Assembly: GCA_033977485.1 (NCBI GenBank)
Contig: CM066994.1
Location: 30,615,637 to 30,679,636, forward strand
Length of the DNA stretch: 64,000 bases
From: Hydrangea macrophylla
Lineage: Eukaryota; Streptophyta; Magnoliopsida; Cornales; Hydrangeaceae
Direction: 5' to 3'
Under the pieces are notes generated by a model that searched no databases, was not told where the DNA came from, and saw only the letters and a list, made by a program, of their open reading frames with translations. Within the stretch, counting starts at the first letter, position 1, and each line of letters starts with the position of its first letter. A program made the position numbers and the translations under genes. This document shows, one piece after another, positions 53,976 through 63,548 of the stretch.

Positions 53976-54734
53976 CAACGGTGTTACACGGGTAATATAA
54001 CAAGTCACATGAGTCAGCATCAATGGTTGAGTAAAGTCGAAAATAGCGATATTGCATTGTGTCATCATACTACCATGTCACATGCTCATTTAATGTTTAC
54101 TTTCAAGATATTCGTCGTACTTGTATATTCTTAATTATATTAGGAGTGATTGGTTAAGACGAACTCACTTAGCTTCAAAGCTAACGGTTCTTCCCTCTGC
54201 CCTGGACATATTACGTCTAGGTTACAATGAGGAGAATTATCAAGGTGACTATGAAGATGAATATCACTAACCTGGAGAAGGGAACTACCAGGAAGGTCAT
54301 ACTGAAGCGGACTTTCAAGAAGAGTATGATAACGAAGGGCATGGGTATGCTAGCTAGAAAGAAGACTCTGGCCTACTTCCGTATTAAGACTTCCTTTATG
54401 TTTTAAGAAACTATCTTTTTGTTAATGTAATAATTTAAGTGGCGCCGACCGCCCAACTTATCTTTTGTGGTTTTCGTTTGGAACTTCTGTAATAGCCTAA
54501 GTAGCAAACACTTAAAGTTCCCCCATGAATACCATTAGACTTTGTGAAGTTTCTTACTCTGATATATCTATGTTAGAATGTTTGCACAGACAGGTCAGTT
54601 TTATGTAACTCGTCATTCCCTATGGGTCCAGAAAGGAAATTTTAAAATTTCCCTATTTTTGGCTACTCCGGGGCGTGACCAGATGTATCTAGCATTACAC
54701 TTACTAATATTATTCTGGAATACTTCCACGTGCA

Positions 54735-55031
54735 TCGCACGTGCTCCCAGACTACTATATATAGAGAGAGAAAGAGAGGTTGTGGTTGGGGGTAGTGGTG
54801 GTCATGCTGTGGTGGTGGCTGGTCGTCATGGTGTGGTGTGGTGGCCAATCATTGTGGTGGAGGTGGTAGTGAGGAAGAAGATAAGGGGCAAATATTATTT
54901 TTTTTTATTTAAAAAAATCAAAATTTGATGTGCGTTTAAATTTTTAGTTTTAACTTTTTTTTTTCATTTTAAAAAAATAATTGATTATAATTTAAAATAT
55001 CAAATAAAATTAACTAATTTTTAATAATCCC
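54735..55031. mobile_element. Foldback element family F, copy D (right end only)
   Basis: GA tract, GTGG-rich DNA, then ...AATTGATTATAATTTAAAAT and the terminus AACTAATTTTTAATAATCCC at 55031. This is the same terminal text as copy A's right end. A further short relic of such an end lies at 55125-55186 (AATTGATTGTCTTTTAAAAT...TTTTTAATAATTTC). Confidence 0.65.
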
Positions 55032-55206
55032 TAAAGACATCACCACATGGTAGTCAAATTTGACAGTGTAGGCCCCTATTTCTTTCTAGTTTCCAATCCC
55101 GAGTTGACTGCAGAAAAGAATCATGTAAAAAAAGTAATTGATTGTCTTTTAAAATGTCAATTAAAAGTTAATTGATTTTTAATAATTTCATGTCTTTATC
55201 TTTGAA

Positions 55207-55474
55207 GGGATAATTAAAATTCAGTCTATTTTATGTAGAGTATTTAAAAGTCAGTCTACTACTTTTTGTAAATTAGAAATACATCAACTTTGGTGTAAAA
55301 TATCTAAAATACCCCTCCTTGTCTCTTCTCTCTCTCCTCACATGGCCACCACCACCACCGGCAGCCGTCGCCACCACCACCACCGGCCACCTCCGTCGCC
55401 GCCACCACTGGCCACCGCTGCCACCAAAGGGCCACCACCACTACTATCACCACCACCACAACCTCTCTAACTCT

Positions 55475-55535
<61 letters not shown>

Positions 55536-56808
55536 ACAGCCACCACCACCAACCCAAACCCAAACTCAAACCCCAACCCCTCTATATATATATGAGTATA
55601 TATACATATCTAACATATGGCCACCACCACCCCAAGCTCTCTGTATCTCTTATCTCTCTTCTCACCACCACCATCACGGGTTACCTCCTTCATCCACCAC
55701 CGTCACTGCAGCAAAAAAAAAAAAAAAAGAGTTGCAGGTTTTTGGAGCAACTGTCTAAACGGAAGGAGCAACTCACCAACCGTATCGGGAGCAACTCACC
55801 AAACAGAATGAGCAAATCACCAAACGTGTTGCTCCTTACATTTAGTGAGTTGATCCTGATACGTTTGGTGGGTTGCTCCTTCCGTTTGGACAGTCGCTCC
55901 AACTTGTAACTTTTTTTCCCTTTTCTACAATGGCGATGGTGGATGAGGAAGATGGTCCGTGGTGGTGGTGGTGAGAAGAGAGATAAGAGATACAGAGAGG
56001 TTGGGGTTTGGGTTTGGTGGTGTTGGTGGTGGAGGTGGTTGTGAGAAGAGAGAGATGAGATCAAAGATAAAGAAGTTGGGATGGTGGTGGTGGTGGTATT
56101 GGTGGTGGCCCGGTGGTAATGGCGGCTGCCGTGGTGGTGGTGGTGGTGGTAGCGACCGGTGGTGGTAAGTAGAAACACGTTTGGTGAGTTGCTCCCGATA
56201 CGTTTGGTGAGTTACTCCTGATTTATTTGGTGAGTTGCTTTTTACGTTTGGTGGGTTGCTCCCGATACGTTTGGTGAGTTGCTCCTTATGTTTGGTGAGT
56301 TGCTCCCGATACATTTTGGTCAGTTGCTCCTTAAGTTTGGTAAGTTGCTCCTTCAGTTTGGACAGTTGCTCCAAAAACTTTTAACTCTTTCTTTTTTTCC
56401 AGTAATAGCGGTGGTGGATGAGGGAGGTGGCTTGTGGTGGCTGTGGTGGTGGTGGTAAGAAGAGAGATAAGAGATAAAGAGATGTAGGGGTGGTGGTAGC
56501 CATATATTAGATATATATATACTCATGTATATATAGAGAGAGAGAGAGAGAAAAAAAAAAACCGAGAGGTGGTGGTGGTGGTGGTGGCGGCGGCGGCGGC
56601 CGGTGGTGGCCAATGGTGCTGGTGGTGGTGGTGGCCATGTGAGGAGAAAGAGAAAGACCAAAGAGAGAGGGGTGTTTTAGGTATTTTAGACAAAAAGTTG
56701 ATGCATTTCTAATTTAGTGACTTTATATAGACTTCCTTTTATTTTCAATAAAGCACTTGACTGACTTTTAAATACTCTACATAAAGTAGAATGAATTTTA
56801 ATTATCCC
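55207..56808. mobile_element. Foldback element family F, copy C (complete, 1.6 kb)
   Basis: Terminal inverted repeats begin GGGATAATTAAAATTCA and run about 50 bases with two mismatches before diverging. The flanks ATCTTTGAA (55198-55206) and ATCCTTGAA (56809-56817) agree at 8 of 9 bases, a Mutator-type target duplication. From the left: CCACC-rich DNA, (CT)n, a TATATATGAGTATATATAC stretch, and GGAGCAACTCACCAA units (55765-55830). Inverted units follow at 55838-55890 and again at 56165-56370, then mirrored outer arms. No transposase. ORFs on both strands are simple-repeat artefacts. Confidence 0.8.
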
Positions 56809-57000
56809 ATCCTTGAATAGGGGAATTCTGTAGTGGAGCAGGGCAGTTTTGCTCCACGTGAAGCACAACAAAGGAGAGTCGTTGGATGAGAAGAGGAGTT
56901 CATCAATAAGTGACAAGTGTCCAAGTGGGTTTAGAAAGTTTCAAACATTGCTTACCTACTAACGCCTAAACCGGTTGCCCACCAACTGTAGGGAAAAAAA

Positions 57001-57085
57001 GGGCACATTACATTGACCTCCTTGAGGTAAATGACAATTACAGTAACCTCCCCACTAGTTTGGAAAATAACACTCACCTCCCCTC
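57001..57085. repeat. Second copy of the CACTGACCTCCC-type repeat
   Basis: GGGCACATTACATTGACCTC...GACAATTACAGTAACCTCCC...ACACTCACCTCCCCTC matches 12457-12560 in phrase order. The partner end is again not seen. Confidence 0.55.
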
Positions 57086-57141
57086 TACCTACAGTTTGTG
57101 TGTAAGATTACCAATTTACTTCTTATCTCCATATATATATC

Positions 57142-57179
<38 letters not shown>

Positions 57180-57325
57180 TGTGTGCGTGTGTGTCCCCGC
57201 GCGCGCGCATGCATTAGGTAAAATTATATACACATTAGCAAATTTTACAGATTTAGATTTATAGTATTTAGCCCTAACTTTATAAACATTTGCAGTTTGA
57301 AAAAAATAAATTAATAAATAAAAGA

Positions 57326-57479
57326 GTAATGCTATGCTTCCCAAATTTCTTTTTCAAAAGTGTTTCACAACACATGTGGCAGTGGACCCAGTTGATTTTG
57401 ACTGGTTGATGTTAAAAGTGATTTCACAGTGGTCCCACTTCAATATCATTTGCGATGAAATTTGGGAAGCATAGCATTA
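57326..57479. mobile_element. MITE family M, copy 2
   Basis: GTAATGCTATGCTTCCCAAA at the left, and TTTGGGAAGCATAGCATTAA at the right, form terminal inverted repeats. The interior has GGCAGTGGACCCAGTTGA. A fragment of another copy (57498-57535) abuts it in the same orientation across the palindrome TTAATTAACC...GGTTAATTAA. Confidence 0.75.
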
Positions 57480-57636
57480 ATTAACCAAATGGTTAATTAA
57501 TGCTATGCTTCCCCAATTTTCATCCCAAATGAAAATTTACAAATTTACAATATTTTATCGATTTAGTTTTTTAATATTAAGCCATTAACATTTTTGTCCA
57601 AGTAATAGATGAAAGACATTATAACATTTATTTAGA

Positions 57637-57975
57637 GTAATGTTATGCTTCCCAAATTTTAATCCCAAAGGATGTTGAAGTGGGACCATTATGGAACCAC
57701 TTTAACATTAGAGAGCATTTTTGCTCACCCAAAAAACGGTTCACCAATGCTCACCTAAGCATCCCATTGCAGTGAGACCCAATGGCCAACAAATGATGTT
57801 TAATCCTGGGTCCCCCTGCATTGGCCAATGGGATGCTTGGGTGAGCATTGGTGAACCATTTTTTAGGTAAGCAGAAGTATTTTCTTAACATTAACCAATC
57901 AAAATAAACATGGTCCACTGCCACATGTGTTAAGAAACACTTTAGGGAAAGAAATTTGGTAAGCATAACATTACT
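57637..57975. mobile_element. MITE family M, copy 3 (split by a family P MITE)
   Basis: Left GTAATGTTATGCTTCCCAAA and right TTTGGTAAGCATAACATTAC are inverted repeats. It is in the opposite orientation to copy 2, and is interrupted at 57711-57885. Confidence 0.75.
57711..57885. mobile_element. MITE family P, copy 2, 175 bp
   Basis: GAGAGCATTTTTGCTCACCC and GGTTCACCAATGCTC in the left arm are mirrored in the right arm. It is flanked by a perfect 8 bp duplication TAACATTA (57703-57710 and 57886-57893). Same family as 11075-11199. A partial relic (AGAAAATACTTTTGCTCAC) is at 62927-62945. Confidence 0.85.
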
Positions 57976-58120
57976 CTTTTATTTTTAAATTTTTATAAAG
58001 ATATTTTTTTCGAACGGCAAATTTGTATAAAGTTAGGGCTAAATACTATAAATCTAATTTTGTAAAATTTGCTAATGTATATATAATTTTATCTAATGCG
58101 CGATCGCACACACAAACAAA

Positions 58121-58170
<50 letters not shown>

Positions 58171-58204
58171 TTTATCTAATGCGCGCTCGCGCACACAACC
58201 ATTA

Positions 58205-58490
58205 ACTTTTTTTTAGTTAGGAACATTTGAACTTTCTTAAGAAACAATTGGATCTTAGTAAAGAACATTTGGACTTTTTAAAAAAAAAAACATTTAGACT
58301 TTTTTCAGCAACATTTGGACTTTCGTAAGGAACATTTGGACTTTCTTAAGCAACATATGGACTTTATTAAAAACATTTGAACTTTCTTAAGAAACATTTG
58401 GACTTTAGTAAAGAACATTTGGACTTTCTTCAGCAACATTTGGACTTTGGCAAGGAATATTTAGACTTTTTTAAGAAATATTTGGACCAA
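58205..58490 (+). repeat. 21 bp minisatellite array 1
   Basis: Units of CATTTGGACTTTCTTAAGAAA with variants (…AGTAAAGAA, …TTCAGCAA). The plus strand translates as a heptad HLDFLKK/HLDFSKE, and the minus strand is also open as VQMFLKK. Confidence 0.9.
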
Positions 58491-58970
58491 ACAGATATCC
58501 TCGCAGGGAAAAATGTTGAGCCAACCGTGCAAAAATCCCCGGTCTTCATGGATATTGAAGACGAGATTGTTCGCCACGTATGAGGAGAACTCGGGTAACT
58601 GCGAAACAGAGACCGGGGAAACAAGGTGTGTCTCCATACTTATATGTGGAGTAAAACTAGTTGAGAAAGGCTATGAAGCCAAAAAAAAATGTCAAGCCTT
58701 CCACCGGTGTTAGAATAAGGGAGTTTAGTGAACAAGAGGAGAAGATTATCCGCTTCGTCTGCAATCCCTAGCTCCCCAATGAGTATGTATGAACTCTTGC
58801 TTACTCTAGTACGTATTGTTTATGATATGCAATGCTATGAACTCTGTTAAATACAAATGCAGCAAGATACTTATACGATCACACATGGAGTTTGCGGATC
58901 GTGCTAGCCTGTTGTTCCCTAAGGAGGGGAAATGGGTCAATGACATGGTACGAAAAGCACAACTCTAGAG
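58487..58970 (+). pseudogene. Broken coding remnant, possibly the front part of a Ulp1/C48-like TE protein
   Basis: Non-repetitive DNA between minisatellite arrays. Conceptual pieces in different frames: KSPVFMDIEDEIVRHV (58535-58583), RRTRVTAKQRPGKQGVSPYL (58575-58645), STGVRIREFSEQEEKIIRFV (58700-58765) and MEFADRASLLFPKEGKWVND (58884-58945). Basic SPY linkers and a WVND or WLND segment occur at the start of Ulp1-type peptidase domains in plant Mutator-like elements. The likeness is weak and by eye. No catalytic triad is present. It may be unrelated. Confidence 0.3.
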
Positions 58971-58989
58971 TCATTCAAATTAACATATG

Positions 58990-59450
58990 TTGTTCTTAGA
59001 AATGTTTGGACTTTCTCAAGTAATATCTGCACCTTATTAAGAAATTCTGGATTTTAAAGATGCTTTGGACTTTTTAAAGAAGTGTTTGGACTTTCTTCAG
59101 AACCATTTGGACTTTTGTAAGGAACAATTGGTATTTCTTCAGAACTATTTGGGCCTTAGTAAGAAACATTTGGACTTTTTTCAGAACCATTTGGACTTTT
59201 GTAAGGAACATTTAGACTTTAGTAAGAAACATGTGAACTTTCTTAAAAAATATTTGGACCTTCGTAAGGAACATTTGAACATTCTTAAGAAATATTCAGA
59301 CTTTCTTCAGCAACATTTAGACTTTAGTAAGGAACATTTGAACTTTCTTAAGAAACATTTGGATCTTAGTAAGGAATATTTGAACTTTTTTAAGAAACAT
59401 TTGGATTTTTTGCAGCAACAATATTTATTTGTGATGGAAACGTTATACCT
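58990..59450 (+). repeat. 21 bp minisatellite array 2
   Basis: About 20 units of the same 21-mer in the same orientation, including variants CCATTTGGACTTTTGTAAGGA. The 134-residue frame 59065-59469 is entirely heptads. Confidence 0.9.
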
Positions 59451-59559
59451 TTCTAAAAACAATAATTAGTAATTTTTAATAAACAATGATGATATGAATG
59501 AAAATCCCACTAAGGAACATTTAGATTTAAGAAAAACTTTGTACCTCACTAAAGAATTT

Positions 59560-59905
59560 TGTAAGGAACCATTTGGACTTTCTTCAGAACCATTTGGACT
59601 TTTGTAAGGAACATTTGGTCTTTTTTAAGAAACATTTGGACTTTCTTAAGCAACACATGGACTTTCCTAAGAAACATTTGGACTTTAGTAATGAACATTT
59701 GGAATTTCTTAAGCAACACATGGACTTTATTAAGAAATATTTGGACTTTAGTAATGAACATTTGGACTTTCTTAAGCAACACATGGACTTTCTTAAGAAA
59801 CATTTGGACTTTAGTAAGGAATATTTGGACTTTCTTTAGAATCATTTGGACTTTTGTAAGGAACATTTGGTATTTCTTCAAAACCATTTGGACCTTAGTA
59901 AGTGT
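59560..59905 (+). repeat. 21 bp minisatellite array 3
   Basis: About 16 units with an alternating CAACACATGGACTTTCTTAA variant. It is open on both strands because the unit length is a multiple of three. Confidence 0.9.
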
Positions 59906-60284
59906 AAATAATATGCACGCAAGCATACGAGTCGAGTATAGGTTCGTTACCTAGCGAAATAACCTGATGGATCGCCGAATGGTGTTGTTACAAGCCCGAC
60001 GTCTTCACCCATGAACTGTTACTCCTTGTAGCCTCCGTGTACTCTCTTATGCTTCGCATAGGTCGTGAAGATCACTACTAGAGCGGTCCTCGTACGTATC
60101 ACGCGCTAAATCCTATGGCACTGTGGTGATGGCCTAGAGAGAGAAAATCGTAGGGAGAGAGAGAGAGAGAGATAGAGATAGAAATAGAGAGAGAGGTCCT
60201 TGGACTTCCTTAAGGAACCATTTGGACAGTGACAGCAAACATTTGAACGCCCACTGTCTAGTTTTGGACATAACTAAGTAACCT
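59906..60284. other. Unassigned spacer with GA tract
   Basis: Unique-looking sequence (59910-60130) with TACGAGTCGAGTATAGGTTC and a (GA)n tract at 60156-60190. No coding region or known repeat recognised. Confidence 0.4.
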
Positions 60285-60389
60285 TTGACTTTCTTAAGAA
60301 AGCATTTGTACCTTTTAAAAAAAGTTTTGAGTCCCCATGGAGAGGAAGGGGGAGGGGGAGAGGTGCAGGGGGGGAGGGGGAGAGGTGCA

Positions 60390-60986
60390 GGGAGAGGAAG
60401 GGGAAATTATTTAGCGTTATATTGGCAAATAGTTAGATTTTACGTAGATCATACTGGTCAGATATGGTATGGAGAAAAACGTCATTTTCTCAATGAACCC
60501 ATTAATACCCATGTGCCACTATCAAGTCACGGGCATGTTTTCATCGGTGAAGCCCAATCTCGCCTGCTACCAAGTTGGCTTGTTAATGATCATTTACTGA
60601 GATGGCCAAACTTGGTCAACAGAAGGCATGACACCGAGGTCTATTGTCGTTGGCATGGATTATGAGTACCCAAAGCTCGCTCTGCTGACATGGTGCAAAA
60701 TCCTGATGTGGATAACGATAAGATGATAAAACGAATAACACTAGAACTCGATCAGATGAATCTTAGATTAATGCGTTTTCACATGATTCAAGATGAAAAG
60801 AAGAATTACTATGACCCCTTCAACGATATTGCAAAGATTGAAGAAAATCCAAATTTCGCTTCAGACCCTGAGCTGTCGGATTATAGTGACGACGACGTTG
60901 ATGGTGATTTTCGGAACTATCTTCCTGATTGCCTATCAACTGATTTCGATTCCATATATTGTCTTGAATTCTATGGAGATGCTTAG
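60390..60986 (+). pseudogene. Unrecognised protein-coding segment, one in-frame stop
   Basis: One frame (phase of 60285) reads from the GC-rich GGGGAGAGG tract through IVRFYVDHTGQIWYGEKRHF, HGHVFIGEAQSRLLPSWLVN, TGA at 60663-60665, then MIKRITLELDQMNLRLMRFH, an acidic DPELSDYSDDDVDGDF and a final YCLEFYGDA stop at 60984-60986. Amino-acid composition is normal, unlike the flanking repeats, so this is a real coding remnant. The stop could be CGA to TGA. I do not recognise a family. It may be host-derived sequence captured by the Mutator-like element, or the last exon of its own gene. Confidence 0.45.
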
Positions 60987-61109
60987 TTTATCAAGGTGTT
61001 GCTTTTTCAATGCACTATATATTATTCCTTTCACTAGTTTGTATTGTGTTCTTTATCTTCAATCTAAGCTTTTCTACATATTCTACACAAAGTTATCCTG
61101 ACTAAGTAC

Positions 61110-61885
61110 AAACGAACATTTTCTTAGAAATGTTTGGACTTTCTCAAGTAATATTTGTATCTTATTAAGGAAATTATGAATTTTAAGGATGCTTTGGACT
61201 TATTAAAGAACTGTTTGGACTTTCTTCAGAACCATTTGGACTTTTATAAGGAACATTTGGTATTTTTTCAGAACCATTTGGACCTTAGTAAGGAACATTT
61301 GGACTTTAGTAAGGTACTGTTGGACTTTAGTAAGGAACATTTGGACTTTCTTAAGAAACATTTGGACCTTAGTAAGGAATATTTGGACTTTCTTAAGGAA
61401 CATTAATTTGGACTTTCTTCAACAACATTTGGACTTTAGTAAGGAACATTTAAACTTTCTTAAGAAACATTTGGATCTTAGTAAGGAACATTTGGACTTT
61501 CTTAAGAAACATACAAAATTTACTATGTTACATTTGGACTTTAGTAAGGAACATTTGAACTTTCTTAAGAAACATTTGGACCTTAGTAAGGTACATTTGA
61601 ATTTTTTTTAAGAAATATTTGGACTTTAGTAAGAGGCATTTGTATTTTCTTCATAACCATTTGGATTTTTGTAATGAACATTTGATATTTCTTCAGAACC
61701 ATTTGGACCTTAGTAAGGAACAATTGGACTTTTTTAAGAAACATTTGGACTTTCTTAAAAAATAGTTGGACTTTCTTAAGGAACATTTAGACCTTAGTAA
61801 GGAACATTTGGACTTTCATAAGAATCATTTGGACTTTCTTAAGAAACACTTGGACGTTTGTAAGGAACATTTGGCGATCTATTTT
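61110..61885 (+). repeat. 21 bp minisatellite array 4
   Basis: About 33 units of the same 21-mer, same orientation, ending GGAACATTTGGCGATC. Its opening (TTTCTTAGAAATGTTTGGAC...AATATTTGTATCTTATTAAG, 61120-61160) repeats the opening of array 2 (58992-59042). Whole-array duplication is therefore likely. Confidence 0.9.
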
Positions 61886-62499
61886 CTTAATGATGCAATC
61901 TACTTATTTTTGTTGTTATCTTCAAGGTAAAGTTATTTTACACTCTATTCACTACATCCAAACTCATGTACATTAATATACAAGATACAGTACATAAAAA
62001 AAAAAATTAATAATAATAATAATTGAAAGGTATTCTAATTAAAAGTATTTTACATAGTATATTTAAAGTAACTTTGATTTAATAATGTTCTAATTCTTTC
62101 AGTAATGTGCATTACTCATAACAATATTGTGTACAACAAAATTATTCACAATAGTTGTAAAATACCTGTAAAATGAAGATATGTTTGTCTTCTCAAATTA
62201 GTACTTCACTTGAATGGTCTTCTATCTTGAACTAGAGTTGAAATGGAATGAAATTTATATATGTTTGTGAAGTAAAACTAAAAAATACAAAGATGTAGTC
62301 AAAATGAGAGAGATGATGAAAGTTAAATGTTTCTCCATTCAACATCTTCTTCAGATTTCTCTTATGAAGTCCAAAGTTTGCCTCCAAAGTTGGTTGTTGG
62401 CTCATTAAAGGGTGTTTAATGCAACAACCTTAATAAAAGCAAAGCAAACCTTAATAAAAGCAAACCTTATATTTTTGTACTTTTTTCAGTCAATGGGTG
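61886..62499. other. AT-rich non-coding stretch
   Basis: No ORF or repeat of note apart from TAATAATAATAATAATT near 62010. It separates the forward minisatellite arrays from the 175 bp repeat. Confidence 0.5.
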
Positions 62500-63365
62500 G
62501 TAGTTGGACTTTAGTTGGATGTGTACAACATCTATTCCATTAGGTATAATATAGTGATGCTTAGTATTTTGCAAATTTAGCACATTTCTTTGCAAAGTCC
62601 AAACAACATTTATCAAAGTCTAAACAATCCTTAGGAAAGTCCAAACCTCCTTTTTTTGTTTTTACAAACTTGAATTTTATTTAGTTGTATACAACATTTA
62701 TTCCATAAGGTACAACATAGAGATGCTTAATATTTTGCAAATTTGGCACTTTTCTTTGCAAAGTCCAAACAAGCTTTATCAAAGTCCATACAACCATTAG
62801 GAAAGTCCAAACCAACTATTTACTTTTTTTTTTTTTTACAGACTTGAATTTTTTTACTTGTGTACAACATTCATTCCATACGGTACAACATATCGAGCTT
62901 ACTATTTTCCATACACATTTCTTTATAGAAAATACTTTTGCTCACATGGACAGTGGTATTCTCCACGTGGAACCGCCCCACTATAGAACCCTTAGGAAAA
63001 TCCAAATCTACTATTTACTTTCTTCGTTTTTTTTTTTTTTTTTTTTTTTTACCAAACTTGAATTTTGTTTAGTTGTGTACAATGTTTATTTCATAAGGTA
63101 CAACATAGTGATAATTAATATTTTGCAAACTTGGCACAATTCTTTTCAAGGTCCAAACAACCCTTATGAAAGTCTAAATCTGCTATTTACCTTCTTTTTT
63201 TTTTTTACTGACTTGAATTTTATTTAGTTGTGTACAATATTTATTCCATAAGGTACACCATAATAATGCATATTATTTTACAAACTTGGCACATTTCTTT
63301 GCAATGTCCAAACAATCCTCATCAAAGTCCAAACAGCTCTTAAGAAAGTCCAAACATGTTATAGC
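62500..63365. repeat. Tandem repeat of about 175 bp, five copies, carrying the inverted 21-mer motif
   Basis: Each unit has TTAGTTGTGTACAACATTTA, TTCCATAAGGTACAACATAG, TTTGCAAACTTGGCACATTT, then CAAAGTCCAAACAA and GGAAAGTCCAAACC, followed by a T-tract of up to 24 bases. AAAGTCCAAA is the reverse complement of the core of the 21-mer arrays. The third copy is disrupted by a family P MITE relic near 62930. Confidence 0.8.
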
Positions 63366-63548
63366 ATGTTGCAAGGCATTTAATGCCCTAATATTATGGC
63401 AGTCTTCCTTCTTCCTAAACATTTAATGGGCTAAATTATGTCAGCATTTTCATATCTCTTCCAATCAACACTTGCCACATATATAGTGGTTTTGCCCCAC
63501 CTAGAGCAAAACTACTCTTGCCCCACCACAGCCGGACCCCCTTGAATA

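Larger units (their letters stand above)
27425..54680 (+). mobile_element. Solo LTR of a chromovirus-like gypsy element, split by two insertions
   Basis: Starts TGTAATACCCGTAAATTTTG and ends CTACTCCGGGGCGTGACC, end sequences of the Tekay/Del kind. AGATG flanks both ends (27420-27424 and 54681-54685). After removal of T1 with one CTTAT and T2 with one GGAAC, the segments 27425-29151, 41448-42232 and 53257-54680 give about 3.94 kb, a plausible size for such an LTR. No primer site, polypurine tract or coding region of the same family is present, so it is a solo LTR left by LTR-LTR recombination. The last two bases are CC rather than CA. Family assignment is inferred from the ends only. Confidence 0.65.
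57150..58180. repeat. Inverted repeat with TG/AC microsatellites, MITEs in the loop
   Basis: (TG)n at 57151-57175, CGCGCGCGCATGCATTAGG and AATTTTACAGATTTAGATTT...TTAGCCCTAACTTTATA (57190-57290) are inverted at 58020-58100 and followed by (AC)n at 58125-58168. The loop is filled by family M MITEs. Confidence 0.65.
56820..63539. mobile_element. Mutator-like element with minisatellite interior, 6.7 kb
   Basis: Flanked by a perfect 9 bp duplication CCTTGAATA (56811-56819 and 63540-63548). The left end GGGGAATTCTGTAGTGGAGC...AGTTTTGCTCCACGTG matches the reverse complement of the right end, GGGGGTCCGGCTGTGGTGGGG...AGTTTTGCTCTAGGTG. The terminal repeats are thus imperfect, about 50 bases or longer. 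The interior holds MITEs, an AC/TG-flanked inverted repeat, 21 bp minisatellites, a coding remnant and a roughly 175 bp tandem repeat. No MURA-type transposase is present, so it is non-autonomous. Confidence 0.65.

Noticed and set aside
55304..56178. His/Pro-rich and Gly/Trp-rich ORFs in the CCA/GTGG-rich DNA
   Set aside because: Low-complexity arms of foldback copy C; the frames are mirrored on both strands.
59065..59926. Heptad-repeat proteins on both strands of the 21 bp arrays
   Set aside because: A unit length divisible by three keeps all frames open. There is no start context or conserved end, so these are repeat artefacts.
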